From positions 1 through 13,269 of the forward strand of contig JAGLFC010000046.1 in assembly GCA_023144715.1 (NCBI GenBank): 13,269 nucleotides of DNA. The letters run 5' to 3'. The notes under the pieces were generated by a model that saw only the letters and a program-made list of their open reading frames with translations, ran no database searches and was not told where the DNA came from. This DNA comes from Gammaproteobacteria bacterium. Lineage in GTDB: Bacteria; Pseudomonadota; Gammaproteobacteria; GRL18. Both the position numbers and the translations under genes were made by a program. Positions 1 through 6,563 of the stretch are shown here, piece after piece (within the stretch, counting starts at the first letter, position 1; each line of letters begins with the position of its first letter).

Positions 1-1244
1 GTATCAACAATTGGGCAATTTGTTTCACCCACGACATGATAATACCATTCCCATGCTTCAGGGTTAATGGGTTCACCCACTGATCCTAAAAGATGCAAAC
101 TAGAACGATCAGTTTTTTTAACAGGTTCGTCACCCTCACTCATTAAAGCTCTAATCGCGGTGGGAGCTGTATAAAAAGTATTCACCTTATGCTTCTCAAC
201 CACTTGCCAGAAGCGTGAAGCATCAGGGTAAGTAGGAATACCTTCAAACATCAAAGTAATGGCACCATTTGCCAGTGGACCATAAACAATATAACTATGA
301 CCTGTAATCCAGCCCACATCAGCAGTACACCAATAAACATCACCGTCTTTGTAATCAAAGGTGTATTTATGTGTGACAGCTGCGTAAAGCAAATAACCAG
401 CTGTGGTATGTAATACACCTTTTGGCTTGCCAGTCGATCCTGAGGTATAAAGAATAAAGAGGGGATCTTCAGCATCCATTTCTTCAGGAGGACAATAATC
501 TTCAACAGTTTTTGCTACTTCGTGGTACCAAATATCATGCTTATCGTTCCAAGCTACTTCACCTTTGGTATTTTGAATCACTAATACGGTATGCACATTA
601 GGGCATTGAGCAACCGCTTTATCAGTATTTTTCTTTAAAGGAACGGCTTTACCACCCCGCAGTCCTTCGTCAGCAGTAATCACAATTTGACAATCAGAAT
701 CTAAAATACGATCTTTAATTGCTTCTGGAGAAAAACCACCAAATACGACTGAATGAACAGCTCCAATACGTGCACAGGCTAACATGGAATAGGCAGCTTC
801 TGGAATCATAGGCATATAAATACACACTCGATCCCCTTTTTTTACACCGCGTGCTTTCAATACATTAGCAAAACGATTGACGTGATCAGAAAGTTGTTGG
901 TACGTAATTATATCTGATTTATTGGGATCATCACTTTCCCAAATAATAGCCGTTTGATCGGCACGTTTTTCTAAATGACGATCAATACAATTGTACGTGA
1001 CATTAAGTTTTGCACCTGTAAACCATTGAATACTGACATCAGGATTGCCTTGCCCATCATCATAGTGCCAATCACTGACTTTATCCCAAGGTCTGGAAAA
1101 ATCAAGAAATTGATCCGCCATATCCGCCCAAAAAGTATCTGGATCGTCAATAGATTGTTGATATAGGGTGTTATATCGATCTTCGTTAATATAAGCCCGA
1201 TCTGCGACTGTTTGAGGAATGGGGTATATTTTATCACCAGCCAT
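1..1244 (-). CDS. acs: acetyl-CoA synthetase (acetate--CoA ligase), 3' end cut off by the window
   Basis: Acs activates acetate in two steps, ATP to acetyl-AMP and then acetyl-CoA, in the cytoplasm. The first 414 residues are present of a family length near 650. The translation starts MAGDKIYPIPQ and contains the family's N-terminal pattern (DTFWAD, CIDRHLEKRADQTAIIWE), ACARIGAVHSVVFGGFSPEA, the P-loop-like adenylation motif YTSGSTGKPKG at about residues 266-276, WCTADVGWITGHSY, and GEPINPEAWEWYY. It is cut at VDT, just before the expected WWQTETGG motif, so the C-terminal swinging domain and its acetylatable lysine lie outside. The ATG at 1244 is preceded by AAGGAAAG at a usable distance. 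It follows the 150-aa gene after a 44-bp gap on the same strand, so co-transcription is likely. The reading frame is open throughout. Identification is very secure. Confidence 0.97.
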   Translation of the reverse strand, partial: MAGDKIYPIPQTVADRAYINEDRYNTLYQQSIDDPDTFWADMADQFLDFSRPWDKVSDWHYDDGQGNPDVSIQWFTGAKLNVTYNCIDRHLEKRADQTAIIWESDDPNKSDIITYQQLSDHVNRFANVLKARGVKKGDRVCIYMPMIPEAAYSMLACARIGAVHSVVFGGFSPEAIKDRILDSDCQIVITADEGLRGGKAVPLKKNTDKAVAQCPNVHTVLVIQNTKGEVAWNDKHDIWYHEVAKTVEDYCPPEEMDAEDPLFILYTSGSTGKPKGVLHTTAGYLLYAAVTHKYTFDYKDGDVYWCTADVGWITGHSYIVYGPLANGAITLMFEGIPTYPDASRFWQVVEKHKVNTFYTAPTAIRALMSEGDEPVKKTDRSSLHLLGSVGEPINPEAWEWYYHVVGETNCPIVD

Positions 1245-1288
1245 AATATGCTTTCCTTTAAAAATGAATATAGAATAAAAAATATCAA

Positions 1289-1741
1289 TTAACTAAAAAT
1301 TTGTTGCCACCAACGTTTTCTATTACCTACTGGGGCAAATTCAGCGTGTAAGTCAATAGGAATTGTTTTACTTAAAATCCAACCAGGTAATGGTGGAGGT
1401 AAGTTACTAGAACCACAGACTTGCCCAAGATTATTGGGATCATAGATTTTAATAAATGTGGGCGATGTTTTGCTGTCAGTGTAAACAATACCACAGTAAT
1501 CATGGTCATGATCATGTTTTAATAATTTATCAAGCTCTTTAATAAAATGTTGTACTTTATCACTAGGGCAAGTATTTGTTGGAGGAGTGTCACCAATATG
1601 ATAAATGTACCACTCGTTTGTTGAATCTAAAAGTATGGTTTGCCAAAGCTCATCTAATTGATGCCAGCGTAAAATACCAATCAACTTGCCATGGAATTTT
1701 TCCATAAACGGCGGTGTGAGTTGAGTTGCTGTTTGTATCAC
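1289..1741 (-). CDS. conserved-looking hypothetical protein, 150 aa, upstream of acs
   Basis: I do not recognise a named family. The product is soluble, with no signal peptide or membrane segment. Visible features are EKFHGKLIGILRWHQLDELW near the N-terminus, an alternating HDHDHDYCGIVY segment in the middle, then FIKIYDPNNLGQVCGSS and a proline-rich PPPLPGW turn. The His/Asp run and two cysteines could bind metal, but that is inference. I chose the GTG at 1741 because TTTAGGAG lies 7 nt upstream, a strong Shine-Dalgarno. The longer frame from a TTG at 1783 would place this ribosome binding site inside the gene and has none of its own. The gene ends 44 bp before acs on the same strand, so it probably shares its transcript and regulation. 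A role in acetate metabolism is guilt by position only. Confidence 0.75.
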   Translation of the reverse strand: MIQTATQLTPPFMEKFHGKLIGILRWHQLDELWQTILLDSTNEWYIYHIGDTPPTNTCPSDKVQHFIKELDKLLKHDHDHDYCGIVYTDSKTSPTFIKIYDPNNLGQVCGSSNLPPPLPGWILSKTIPIDLHAEFAPVGNRKRWWQQIFS

Positions 1742-1888
1742 TGGATAGCTCCTAAACTGAAATAATTGAAACAATGTATACAAGAACTAGATTAAACCAT
1801 AATTACTTATTTTTCCATCTTTAGACTTTGATTTATATCCCATCTATTAAGAAAACATTGCTTATAAATAATCATTATGAATTATATG

Positions 1889-1912
1889 GTGACATATTAT
1901 AAAATATGACAC
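1889..1912. repeat. 24-bp near-perfect palindrome, candidate operator
   Basis: The arms are GTGACATATT and AATATGACAC around a 4-bp centre, pairing at 9 of 10 positions. It lies 148 bp upstream of the unknown gene-acs pair and 32 bp past the end of ppnN. Read on the minus strand its centre contains TATAAT, so a dimeric regulator bound here would cover a possible -10 box. There is no T-run beside it, so it is a poor intrinsic terminator. Which protein binds is unknown; the symmetry is the only direct evidence. Confidence 0.4.
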
Positions 1913-1943
1913 TTTGATTGATCCAGAATTAGAATTTTATTGC

Positions 1944-3311
1944 TTAATTTTTTACTAATGTATAACAAGGAATATATTGACTGCCTGGAAGCTTCATTCG
2001 TTGTTGATCCACAAAACTGCTTAATAAATCATCTAAGGGATCAAGAATGTCAGCATCACCATTCAACTCAAATTTACCGTATTTCTCAATAGCACGAATA
2101 CCTTCTTCTTTTACATTACCTGCCACAATGCCAGAAAAAGCACAGCGTAAATTAACCGCTAAGGAGTGAATATCTTGATCTTTGTGTAATTGTAATGCCT
2201 TCATATTTTTATGATTGGGTTCAAAAGGGTGTTGAAATGCCTGATCAATATAAATTTTCCAATTAAAATAATAAGCATCATGATTGGCTTCTCTAAATTT
2301 TGTTATTTCTTTAAATTGTGCTTTAATTTTACGTGCAACTAAAGCAGGATCATCAATAATAATAGTATATTTTTGTTGTCCTTCAAAACCTAATGTCTGT
2401 TCAATGAAATGATGAATCTTTTTAAAATATTCTTCACTACTTTTAGGGCCTGTTAAAATAAGAGGGAAGGGCAACTCTTTATTCTTTGGATGCAATAATA
2501 TACCCAGTAAATACAATATTTCTTCGGCAGTACCCGGTCCCCCAGGGAATACAATGACCCCATGTCCTATACGTATAAAGGCTTCAAGACGTTTTTCAAT
2601 ATCAGGTAATATGACTAATTCATTCACAATGGGATTGGGGGATTCTGATGCAATAATGCCCGGTTCAGTCAAACCAATATAACGACCATTATGAATGCGT
2701 TGTTTGGCATGAGCAATATGTGCCCCTTTCATCGGTCCTTTCATGGCACCTGAACCACAACCTGTACAAATATTGAGACTTCTTAATCCCAATTGATAGC
2801 CAACATCTTTGGTATATTCATACTCTATGCGATTGATAGAATGCCCTCCCCAACAGACTGCAATATTAGGCATCACTTCGGTTTGAAGCACTTTGGCATT
2901 ACGCAAAATATGAAAAATAGCATTGGTAATATCATCTGATAAGGTTAAATTAAAACGTGAATTGGTTTTAATTTCATTGCCGACAAAAACAATATCTCGT
3001 AATACGCAAAATAAATGCTCTTTAATACCTGTGATAAGAGTGCCATCAACAAAGGCTTGTTCGGGGGCATTACTAATATGCAATTTAATACCACGTTCTT
3101 CTTGAATGACTTCAATATGAAAATCAGGGTAACGTTCCAATACGGCTTTAGCATTATCTTCAGAACTTCCCGTGTTGAGTACGGCTAAAGAACTGGCACG
3201 AAATTCAGTGGCAAACTTTTCTTTACTCGCATTCAGTAATATATGTACTTCCCACTGTGATAATACGCCCATCTTTCCAGAAGGCGTTAATAAAGCATTA
3301 ATTTTTTTCAT
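1944..3311 (-). CDS. ppnN: pyrimidine/purine nucleotide 5'-monophosphate nucleosidase PpnN (YgdH, LOG family)
   Basis: PpnN splits nucleoside monophosphates into free base and ribose 5-phosphate in the cytosol; in E. coli it is a tetramer stimulated by (p)ppGpp. The product is 455 aa, the same size as the E. coli enzyme, and aligns along its whole length. It has the N-terminal extension (SLAVLNTGSSEDNAKAVL, AFVDG, LFCVLRDIVFV), the Rossmann-type LOG core beginning near CWGGHSINRIEYEY and NICTGCGSGAMKGPMKGA, the nucleotide-hydrolysis motif PGGPGTAEE at residues 256-264, and the C-terminal domain (FSGIVAGNVKEEGIRAIEKYG, MKLPGSQYIPCY). The glutamate of the motif, the catalytic position, is kept. 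The ATG at 3311 has AAGG about 8 nt upstream. It is transcribed divergently from tsaB across 89 bp. No clear terminator follows, so some read-through toward the acs side is possible. Secure. Confidence 0.97.
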   Translation of the reverse strand: MKKINALLTPSGKMGVLSQWEVHILLNASKEKFATEFRASSLAVLNTGSSEDNAKAVLERYPDFHIEVIQEERGIKLHISNAPEQAFVDGTLITGIKEHLFCVLRDIVFVGNEIKTNSRFNLTLSDDITNAIFHILRNAKVLQTEVMPNIAVCWGGHSINRIEYEYTKDVGYQLGLRSLNICTGCGSGAMKGPMKGAHIAHAKQRIHNGRYIGLTEPGIIASESPNPIVNELVILPDIEKRLEAFIRIGHGVIVFPGGPGTAEEILYLLGILLHPKNKELPFPLILTGPKSSEEYFKKIHHFIEQTLGFEGQQKYTIIIDDPALVARKIKAQFKEITKFREANHDAYYFNWKIYIDQAFQHPFEPNHKNMKALQLHKDQDIHSLAVNLRCAFSGIVAGNVKEEGIRAIEKYGKFELNGDADILDPLDDLLSSFVDQQRMKLPGSQYIPCYTLVKN

Positions 3312-3400
3312 AGAGAAACCTTATAATTTTTTTATTATTATACTATAGTTACTCTTTATTTTATTTCTGTTAACCTTCCTTTTTAAATGAAAAGACCTAT
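3312..3400. promoter_or_regulatory. divergent ppnN/tsaB promoter region
   Basis: These 89 bp must hold the promoters of both divergent genes. A TATAAT box on the minus strand (ATTATA on plus at 3337-3342) would serve ppnN, and an overlapping TATACT on the plus strand (3339-3344) could serve tsaB. Neither has a convincing -35 box at the right distance, so the exact start points are uncertain. Overlapping -10 boxes would make the two promoters compete. Confidence 0.35.
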
Positions 3401-4117
3401 ATGAAAATAGTTGCTTTAGATACTTCAACCAATGCCTGTTCGGTCACATTATTAGAGGGTAATCAACAGGATTTTTCTTGTATTGAACGCTTTGAAATTG
3501 TACCCCGACAGCATACTCAATTGATATTACCCATGCTTGATTCTGTATTACAGACAAGTGGTTATCAGATCAAAGATATTGATGTGTTAGCTTTTGGACA
3601 TGGACCGGGTGCATTTACAGGAATACGGGTGGCTACAGGAGTGATTCAAGGTATCTCTTATGGTGCTGATTTACCAGTAGCCTCTATCTCTTCACTTGCA
3701 GCATTAGCTCAAGCTGCTTATCATAAAAATACTTCATGTCATAAAATTCTCGTTGCAAATGATGCTCGAATGAATGAAATTTATTTTGCTGCTTATGAAA
3801 TACAACAAGGTTTTATGACGTTAATAGGTACAGAATGTGTTATTAAGCCAGACGATCTCGAAGCAAGTTTGAACGATTTAAAACTTGATAATAGTTGGCA
3901 ATTAGTGGGTAATGGTTGGTCTGTTTATAAAGAAACATTAACATCCATCAATAATCAATGTATGGGAATGTTGGCTGATGACCTGATTTATCCTAATGCC
4001 AGAGACATTGCTTATTTGGCTTTTAAAGAAATTAATAATCAAACCTTATTAAATGCAGAACAGATAAGTCCTGTTTATTTAAGAAATAATATCGCACAAA
4101 AAAGTAACAAAAAATGA
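3401..4117 (+). CDS. tsaB: tRNA threonylcarbamoyladenosine biosynthesis protein TsaB (YeaZ)
   Basis: TsaB is the non-catalytic partner that binds TsaD and TsaE in the complex transferring threonylcarbamoyl to A37 of ANN-decoding tRNAs (t6A). The product is 238 aa against about 231 in E. coli. It opens with the ASKHA-fold strand MKIVALDTSTNACSV (D7) and has RQHTQLILPMLDSVL, which corresponds to the helix that packs against TsaD, and the signature GHGPGAFTGIRVATG at about residues 67-80, followed by SISSLAALAQAA. The C-terminal half is more divergent, as usual for the family, ending PVYLRNNIAQ. The Shine-Dalgarno is weak (AAAAGACC before ATG). The gene stands alone; the downstream ribosomal operon has its own promoter. 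Secure. Confidence 0.96.
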   Translation: MKIVALDTSTNACSVTLLEGNQQDFSCIERFEIVPRQHTQLILPMLDSVLQTSGYQIKDIDVLAFGHGPGAFTGIRVATGVIQGISYGADLPVASISSLAALAQAAYHKNTSCHKILVANDARMNEIYFAAYEIQQGFMTLIGTECVIKPDDLEASLNDLKLDNSWQLVGNGWSVYKETLTSINNQCMGMLADDLIYPNARDIAYLAFKEINNQTLLNAEQISPVYLRNNIAQKSNKK

Positions 4118-4185
4118 CTATCCTTTATATTTATAATTTATCACTCTTATTTGTTTCAAATATTCTTATAAATAAGTAAAATTAA

Positions 4186-4214
4186 TTGTATTTCAGCATA
4201 AAACCCTCTACAAT
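4186..4214 (+). promoter_or_regulatory. sigma70-type promoter of rpsF-rpsR-rplI
   Basis: TTGTAT (4186-4191), a 17-bp spacer, and TACAAT (4209-4214), followed by a C/G-containing discriminator (ATCGCACC). Transcription would start near 4221, giving a leader of about 130 nt before rpsF. The GC discriminator is typical of growth-rate-controlled promoters. Confidence 0.6.
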
Positions 4215-4223
4215 ATCGCACCT

Positions 4224-4260
4224 TTGATAAATTGATTTTTCTAAGTCATTGATTTATCAA
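4224..4260. repeat. inverted repeat at the start of the rpsF leader
   Basis: TTGATAAAT (4224-4232) and ATTTATCAA (4252-4260) are perfect 9-bp arms around 19 bp. In RNA they would form an AU-rich stem just after the predicted transcription start. No T-run follows. It may be part of the leader fold or chance in AT-rich DNA. Confidence 0.3.
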
Positions 4261-4288
4261 TTCCTTGCTTTTTATATATTATTATTTT

Positions 4289-4349
4289 CCTAATATTAGG
4301 AAGCTGATTAACCCCCCTATAAGGCTAATTACCCGAAAGGATTGTCTAA
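4289..4349 (+). promoter_or_regulatory. probable S6:S18-binding leader RNA before rpsF
   Basis: rpsF mRNAs of many bacteria carry a structured leader bound by the S6:S18 dimer, with a conserved CCG beside a stem. Here the last 60 nt before the start codon contain CCTAATATTAGG (self-complementary), then ATTAACC (4307-4313) pairing with GGCTAAT (4323-4329) around a C-rich loop with one A-C mismatch. Next comes CCCGAAAGGATT (4332-4343), which includes both a CCG and the AAAGGA ribosome binding site 8 nt before the ATG. Protein bound here would hide the ribosome binding site, giving autoregulation. The match to the known motif is from memory and the fold was drawn by eye. Confidence 0.45.
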
Positions 4350-4796
4350 ATGAGACATTATGAAATTGTATTTCTTGTCCACCCTGATCAGAGTGAACAA
4401 GTACCTGCTATGATAGAACGCTATCGTACCACTGTTGAAACAAACGATGGTGTCGTTCATCGTCTGGAAGATTGGGGTCGCCGTCAACTGGCTTATCCTA
4501 TTAATAAAATTCACAAAGCACATTATGTATTAATGAATGTTGAGTGTGACCCTGCTAATATTGATGAGTTAACACATGCTTTTCGTTTTAACGATGCGGT
4601 TATTCGTAACCTAATCATCTCTATGAAAAAGCCTTATACGGATGCTTCTCCTTTAGCGAATGAAAGAGCTAAAGATAAAGAAGAAACACCTTCTGAAATG
4701 CCTTCTGAAAATCCTGAAAGCCCTTCTGAAAAGCCCGCAAGCCCTGCTGAAAAAACTGTTGAAAATGAAGACAGTAGTACTTCAGAAGACGCTTAA
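4350..4796 (+). CDS. rpsF: 30S ribosomal protein S6 with long acidic, proline-rich C-terminal tail
   Basis: S6 binds with S18 to the central domain (platform) of the 30S subunit. The product is 148 aa. Residues 1-94 are the usual S6 fold: MRHYEIVFLVHPDQSEQVPAMIERY, then EDWGRRQLAYPINKIHKAHYVLMN and FNDAVIRNLIISMKKP. Residues 95-148 form a low-complexity tail rich in Pro, Ser and Glu, with repeated PSE and a 7-residue tandem (PESPSEK, PASPAEK), ending EDSSTSEDA. In E. coli the S6 tail is short and gets glutamates added by RimK; here no terminal EE is present, so whether such modification occurs is open. The start has AAAGGA 8 nt upstream. It is the first gene of the operon, 36 bp before rpsR. 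Identification is secure. Confidence 0.97.
   Translation: MRHYEIVFLVHPDQSEQVPAMIERYRTTVETNDGVVHRLEDWGRRQLAYPINKIHKAHYVLMNVECDPANIDELTHAFRFNDAVIRNLIISMKKPYTDASPLANERAKDKEETPSEMPSENPESPSEKPASPAEKTVENEDSSTSEDA
4689..4754 (+). repeat. in-frame repeats encoding the S6 tail
   Basis: CCTTCTGAA occurs exactly at 4689, 4701 and 4722, with a one-base variant (CCTGCTGAA) at 4743. The spacings are 12, 21 and 21 bp, all multiples of three, so the repeat can change copy number without breaking the frame. The last two units form a degenerate 21-bp tandem encoding PESPSEK and PASPAEK. Confidence 0.7.
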
Positions 4797-4832
4797 AACA
4801 CAATAGAGATTAATCAATAAAGGTGAAGAAAA

Positions 4833-5060
4833 ATGTCACGTTATTTCCGTCGTAGAAAATACTGTCGTTTTACTGCTGAAGGGATCACAGAGATCGATTA
4901 TAAAGATCTAGCAACCCTAAAGAACTATGTCATGGAAAACGGTAAGATTGTACCTAGCCGTATTACCGGTACCAGTGCTAAATACCAACGCCAGTTATCA
5001 ACCGCTATTAAACGCGCTCGTTACTTGGCTTTACTTCCATATACAGATAGTCACGACTAA
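4833..5060 (+). CDS. rpsR: 30S ribosomal protein S18
   Basis: S18 pairs with S6 on the platform of the 30S subunit. The product is 75 aa, the standard length. It has the basic N-terminus MSRYFRRRKYCRF, then IDYKDLATLKNYVMENGKIVPSRITGTSAKYQRQLSTAIKRARYLALLPYT in the family order, and it ends SHD. AAAGGTGA lies just upstream of the ATG. In enterobacteria priB sits between rpsF and rpsR; here the gap is only 36 bp and has no gene, so priB is absent from this locus. The 55-bp gap to rplI contains a weak hairpin (CTAAAACG with CGTTTAG, one bulge) and no promoter I would defend. Secure. Confidence 0.98.
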   Translation: MSRYFRRRKYCRFTAEGITEIDYKDLATLKNYVMENGKIVPSRITGTSAKYQRQLSTAIKRARYLALLPYTDSHD

Positions 5061-5115
5061 AACGAAATTATCCGTTTAGGTTTGTTATATTGACTTGAAT
5101 TTAGAGAGAGTTCAG

Positions 5116-5562
5116 ATGAACATTATTCTATTAGAAAAAATCAATAATTTGGGACAATTAGGTGATCAAGTGTCTGTTAAGTCAGGCTTTGGTCGTAATT
5201 TCCTTATCCCTCAGGGCAAAGCATTGCCTGCCACAAAAATCAACATTGAAATGTTTGAAAGTCGTCGTGCAGAGCTAGAAGCTGCTGCTGCTGAGTCTTT
5301 AGGGACTGCTACAGCACGTGCTGAAGGCTTGAATGATAAAGAAGTTGTTATTATTCGTAAAGCAGGTGATGAAGGTCGTATGTTTGGTTCTGTGACCAAT
5401 TCAGATATTGCTGAAGCATTGACGGCAATTGGTGCTGACGTTGAAAAACGTGAAGTACGTATGCCTGAAGGTGTGATTCGTGAACTAGGCGAATATGAAT
5501 TTGCGATTCATTTACATAGCGATGTAAATGCAATGGTTAAGGTTATTGTTGAAGCTGAATAA
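5116..5562 (+). CDS. rplI: 50S ribosomal protein L9
   Basis: L9 binds 23S rRNA near the L1 stalk base and helps hold the reading frame. The product is 148 aa, close to 149 in E. coli. It has the N-terminal rRNA-binding domain (MNIILLEKINNLGQLGDQVSVKSGFGRNFLIPQGKALPAT), the long connecting helix (ESRRAELEAAAAESLGTATARAEGL), and the C-terminal domain (GDEGRMFGSVTNSDIAEAL ... VRMPEGVIRELGEYEFAIHLHSDV). I chose the ATG at 5116 because GAGAGAG lies upstream at normal spacing and the protein then begins like all L9s. An in-frame TTG at 5095 would add seven residues with no support. It is the last gene of the operon, followed by a strong terminator. Confidence 0.97.
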   Translation: MNIILLEKINNLGQLGDQVSVKSGFGRNFLIPQGKALPATKINIEMFESRRAELEAAAAESLGTATARAEGLNDKEVVIIRKAGDEGRMFGSVTNSDIAEALTAIGADVEKREVRMPEGVIRELGEYEFAIHLHSDVNAMVKVIVEAE

Positions 5563-5578
5563 GCTTGAGCATTAACAT

Positions 5579-5618
5579 AAAAAAGACTCTGATTGCATCT
5601 GATCAGGGTCTTTTTTTT
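5579..5618 (+). terminator. rho-independent terminator, probably bidirectional
   Basis: AGACTCTGAT (5584-5593) pairs with ATCAGGGTCT (5602-5611), ten pairs with one G-U, around an 8-nt loop, followed by a run of eight T beginning at 5611. A run of A (5579-5584) on the left gives a U-tail on the opposite strand too. It ends the rplI operon and can also end the convergent CAP-domain gene, whose stop is 11 bp away. Confidence 0.9.
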
Positions 5619-5628
5619 ATCTTAACTA

Positions 5629-6249
5629 TTAATAGGGTTTTCCAAAATTTTGTGTCCAGTAATATCGGTAATTAGAATGTTCGTTATATAATAGTGCCAT
5701 ACCGACTTGAGTAAAATCAGCATCCATTATATTATCACAATGTCCATCACTATTTAACCAACCTGTAATCACACTTTCTATTGAGCTATATCCTGCCGCA
5801 ATATTCTCACCAATGGTGGAATAGCGATACTCATAATAGCGAATACGATCTGTCATTGTGCTTGTACTGATACCGTCTATATTCATTGCTACAATATCAA
5901 ATTCTGTTCCTGATCCCGTGTGGGAAAATACACCGCTATAAGCCATATCATAATTATGTACATAAGCAACTTTATAAAGTTTATCACTCCAAGTAAGGGG
6001 AGCAACGGAAGATTTTATGCCATAGCGACCACAATCTTGAGCATGACTTCGAGCATTGTTGATGGCCGTTAAAAATTCTTGTTTTTGAGTATCATTGATA
6101 TTAGGAATAGGAAATTCAGTTTCTATAGGCGTATCTGAAGATACTAAATAGTTAATAATGGGTACAAGTACTGGGTTACTTGATGCTGTGGCAATAGGTG
6201 TGATTATTATAATTATAATAAAGCTTATAGAGATATTTATTTTTAACAT
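5629..6249 (-). CDS. exported CAP/SCP-domain (PR-1-like) protein
   Basis: The product is 206 aa. Residues 1-22 are a signal peptide (Lys at position 3, hydrophobic stretch SFIIIIIITPIA, cleavage probably near ATA/SS), so it is exported. A short linker precedes a CAP domain from about residue 55 to the end: AINNARSHAQDCGRYG, PLTWSDKLYKVAYVHNYDMA, FSHTGSGTEF, IGENIAAGYSSIESVITGWLNSDGHCDNIM, VGMALL, YYWTQNFG. The family's conserved His/Glu residues are visible as H98, E148 and H170, and C73 and C171 could form a disulfide in the periplasm. Bacterial CAP proteins have varied or unknown roles, so I assign none. I chose the ATG at 6249 since AAAGGA lies 6 nt upstream; the ATG at 6264 lacks a site. 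It is a single gene, convergent with rplI. Confidence 0.9.
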   Translation of the reverse strand: MLKINISISFIIIIIITPIATASSNPVLVPIINYLVSSDTPIETEFPIPNINDTQKQEFLTAINNARSHAQDCGRYGIKSSVAPLTWSDKLYKVAYVHNYDMAYSGVFSHTGSGTEFDIVAMNIDGISTSTMTDRIRYYEYRYSTIGENIAAGYSSIESVITGWLNSDGHCDNIMDADFTQVGMALLYNEHSNYRYYWTQNFGKPY

Positions 6250-6529
6250 GTTATATCCTTTCATAATTTCTTAGTGTCAACTAATGGTTCTATTATTAAT
6301 ATAATAGTCTAATAATTCAAGGTATTGGATGGTATTTAAAAAAATTTAGGGTTTACCTCTATATTATTAAACTTTCTAATATGTTGTTATATACACAGTG
6401 ATAAATAAAAACCAAGGGGAATTGGGGAGGAGCTAAACTTAAAGTGAATAAATATTTTTTAAATTAAGAGTGTATTAAATACCATATTTATTATAAAACA
6501 GATATAAAGCACTGCTTGAAAATAGGAAT
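6250..6529. other. intergenic, 280 bp, no gene seen
   Basis: This is the upstream region of the CAP-domain gene. It is very AT-rich, with stops in all frames and only tiny open frames. It contains a perfect inverted repeat at 6290-6307 (CTATTAT and ATAATAG around TAAT), 40 bp from the start codon, which could be an operator or a chance AT-rich palindrome. A local G-rich patch lies at 6416-6432 (two GGGG runs and a GG). I find no convincing -35/-10 pair for the CAP gene. Confidence 0.5.
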
Positions 6530-6557
6530 TTGATAGTAAAAGATGCTCTGCTAAAAT
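6530..6557 (+). promoter_or_regulatory. strong sigma70-like promoter with extended -10
   Basis: TTGATA (6530-6535, five of six consensus bases), a 16-bp spacer, and TGCTAAAAT (6549-6557), an extended -10 with TAAAAT as hexamer (five of six). The start would be near 6564. No protein gene follows before the terminator at 6601-6630. Confidence 0.6.
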
Positions 6558-6563
6558 ACGGTA

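Noticed and set aside
971..1288. Open frames on either strand inside acs (105 and 63 codons)
   Set aside because: They are shadows of the Acs frame, which is open and conserved through this region.
1742..1783. Longer N-terminus (TTG at 1783) for the 150-aa gene
   Set aside because: An excellent AGGAG site 7 nt before the GTG at 1741 lies inside this extension, and the TTG has no ribosome binding site.
4249..4260. FNR-like site TTGAT..ATCAA before rpsF
   Set aside because: The half-sites are separated by 2 bp rather than 4, and a ribosomal operon is an unlikely target.
4797..4832. A priB gene between rpsF and rpsR
   Set aside because: The gap is only 36 bp, so no gene fits.
5095..5115. TTG start extending L9 by seven residues
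   Set aside because: L9 proteins begin at the ATG-encoded MNIILL, and GAGAGAG is placed for that ATG.
6250..6264. Upstream ATG at 6264 for the CAP-domain gene
   Set aside because: AAAGGA lies between this ATG and the one at 6249 at ideal spacing for the latter, and the signal peptide is more typical from 6249.
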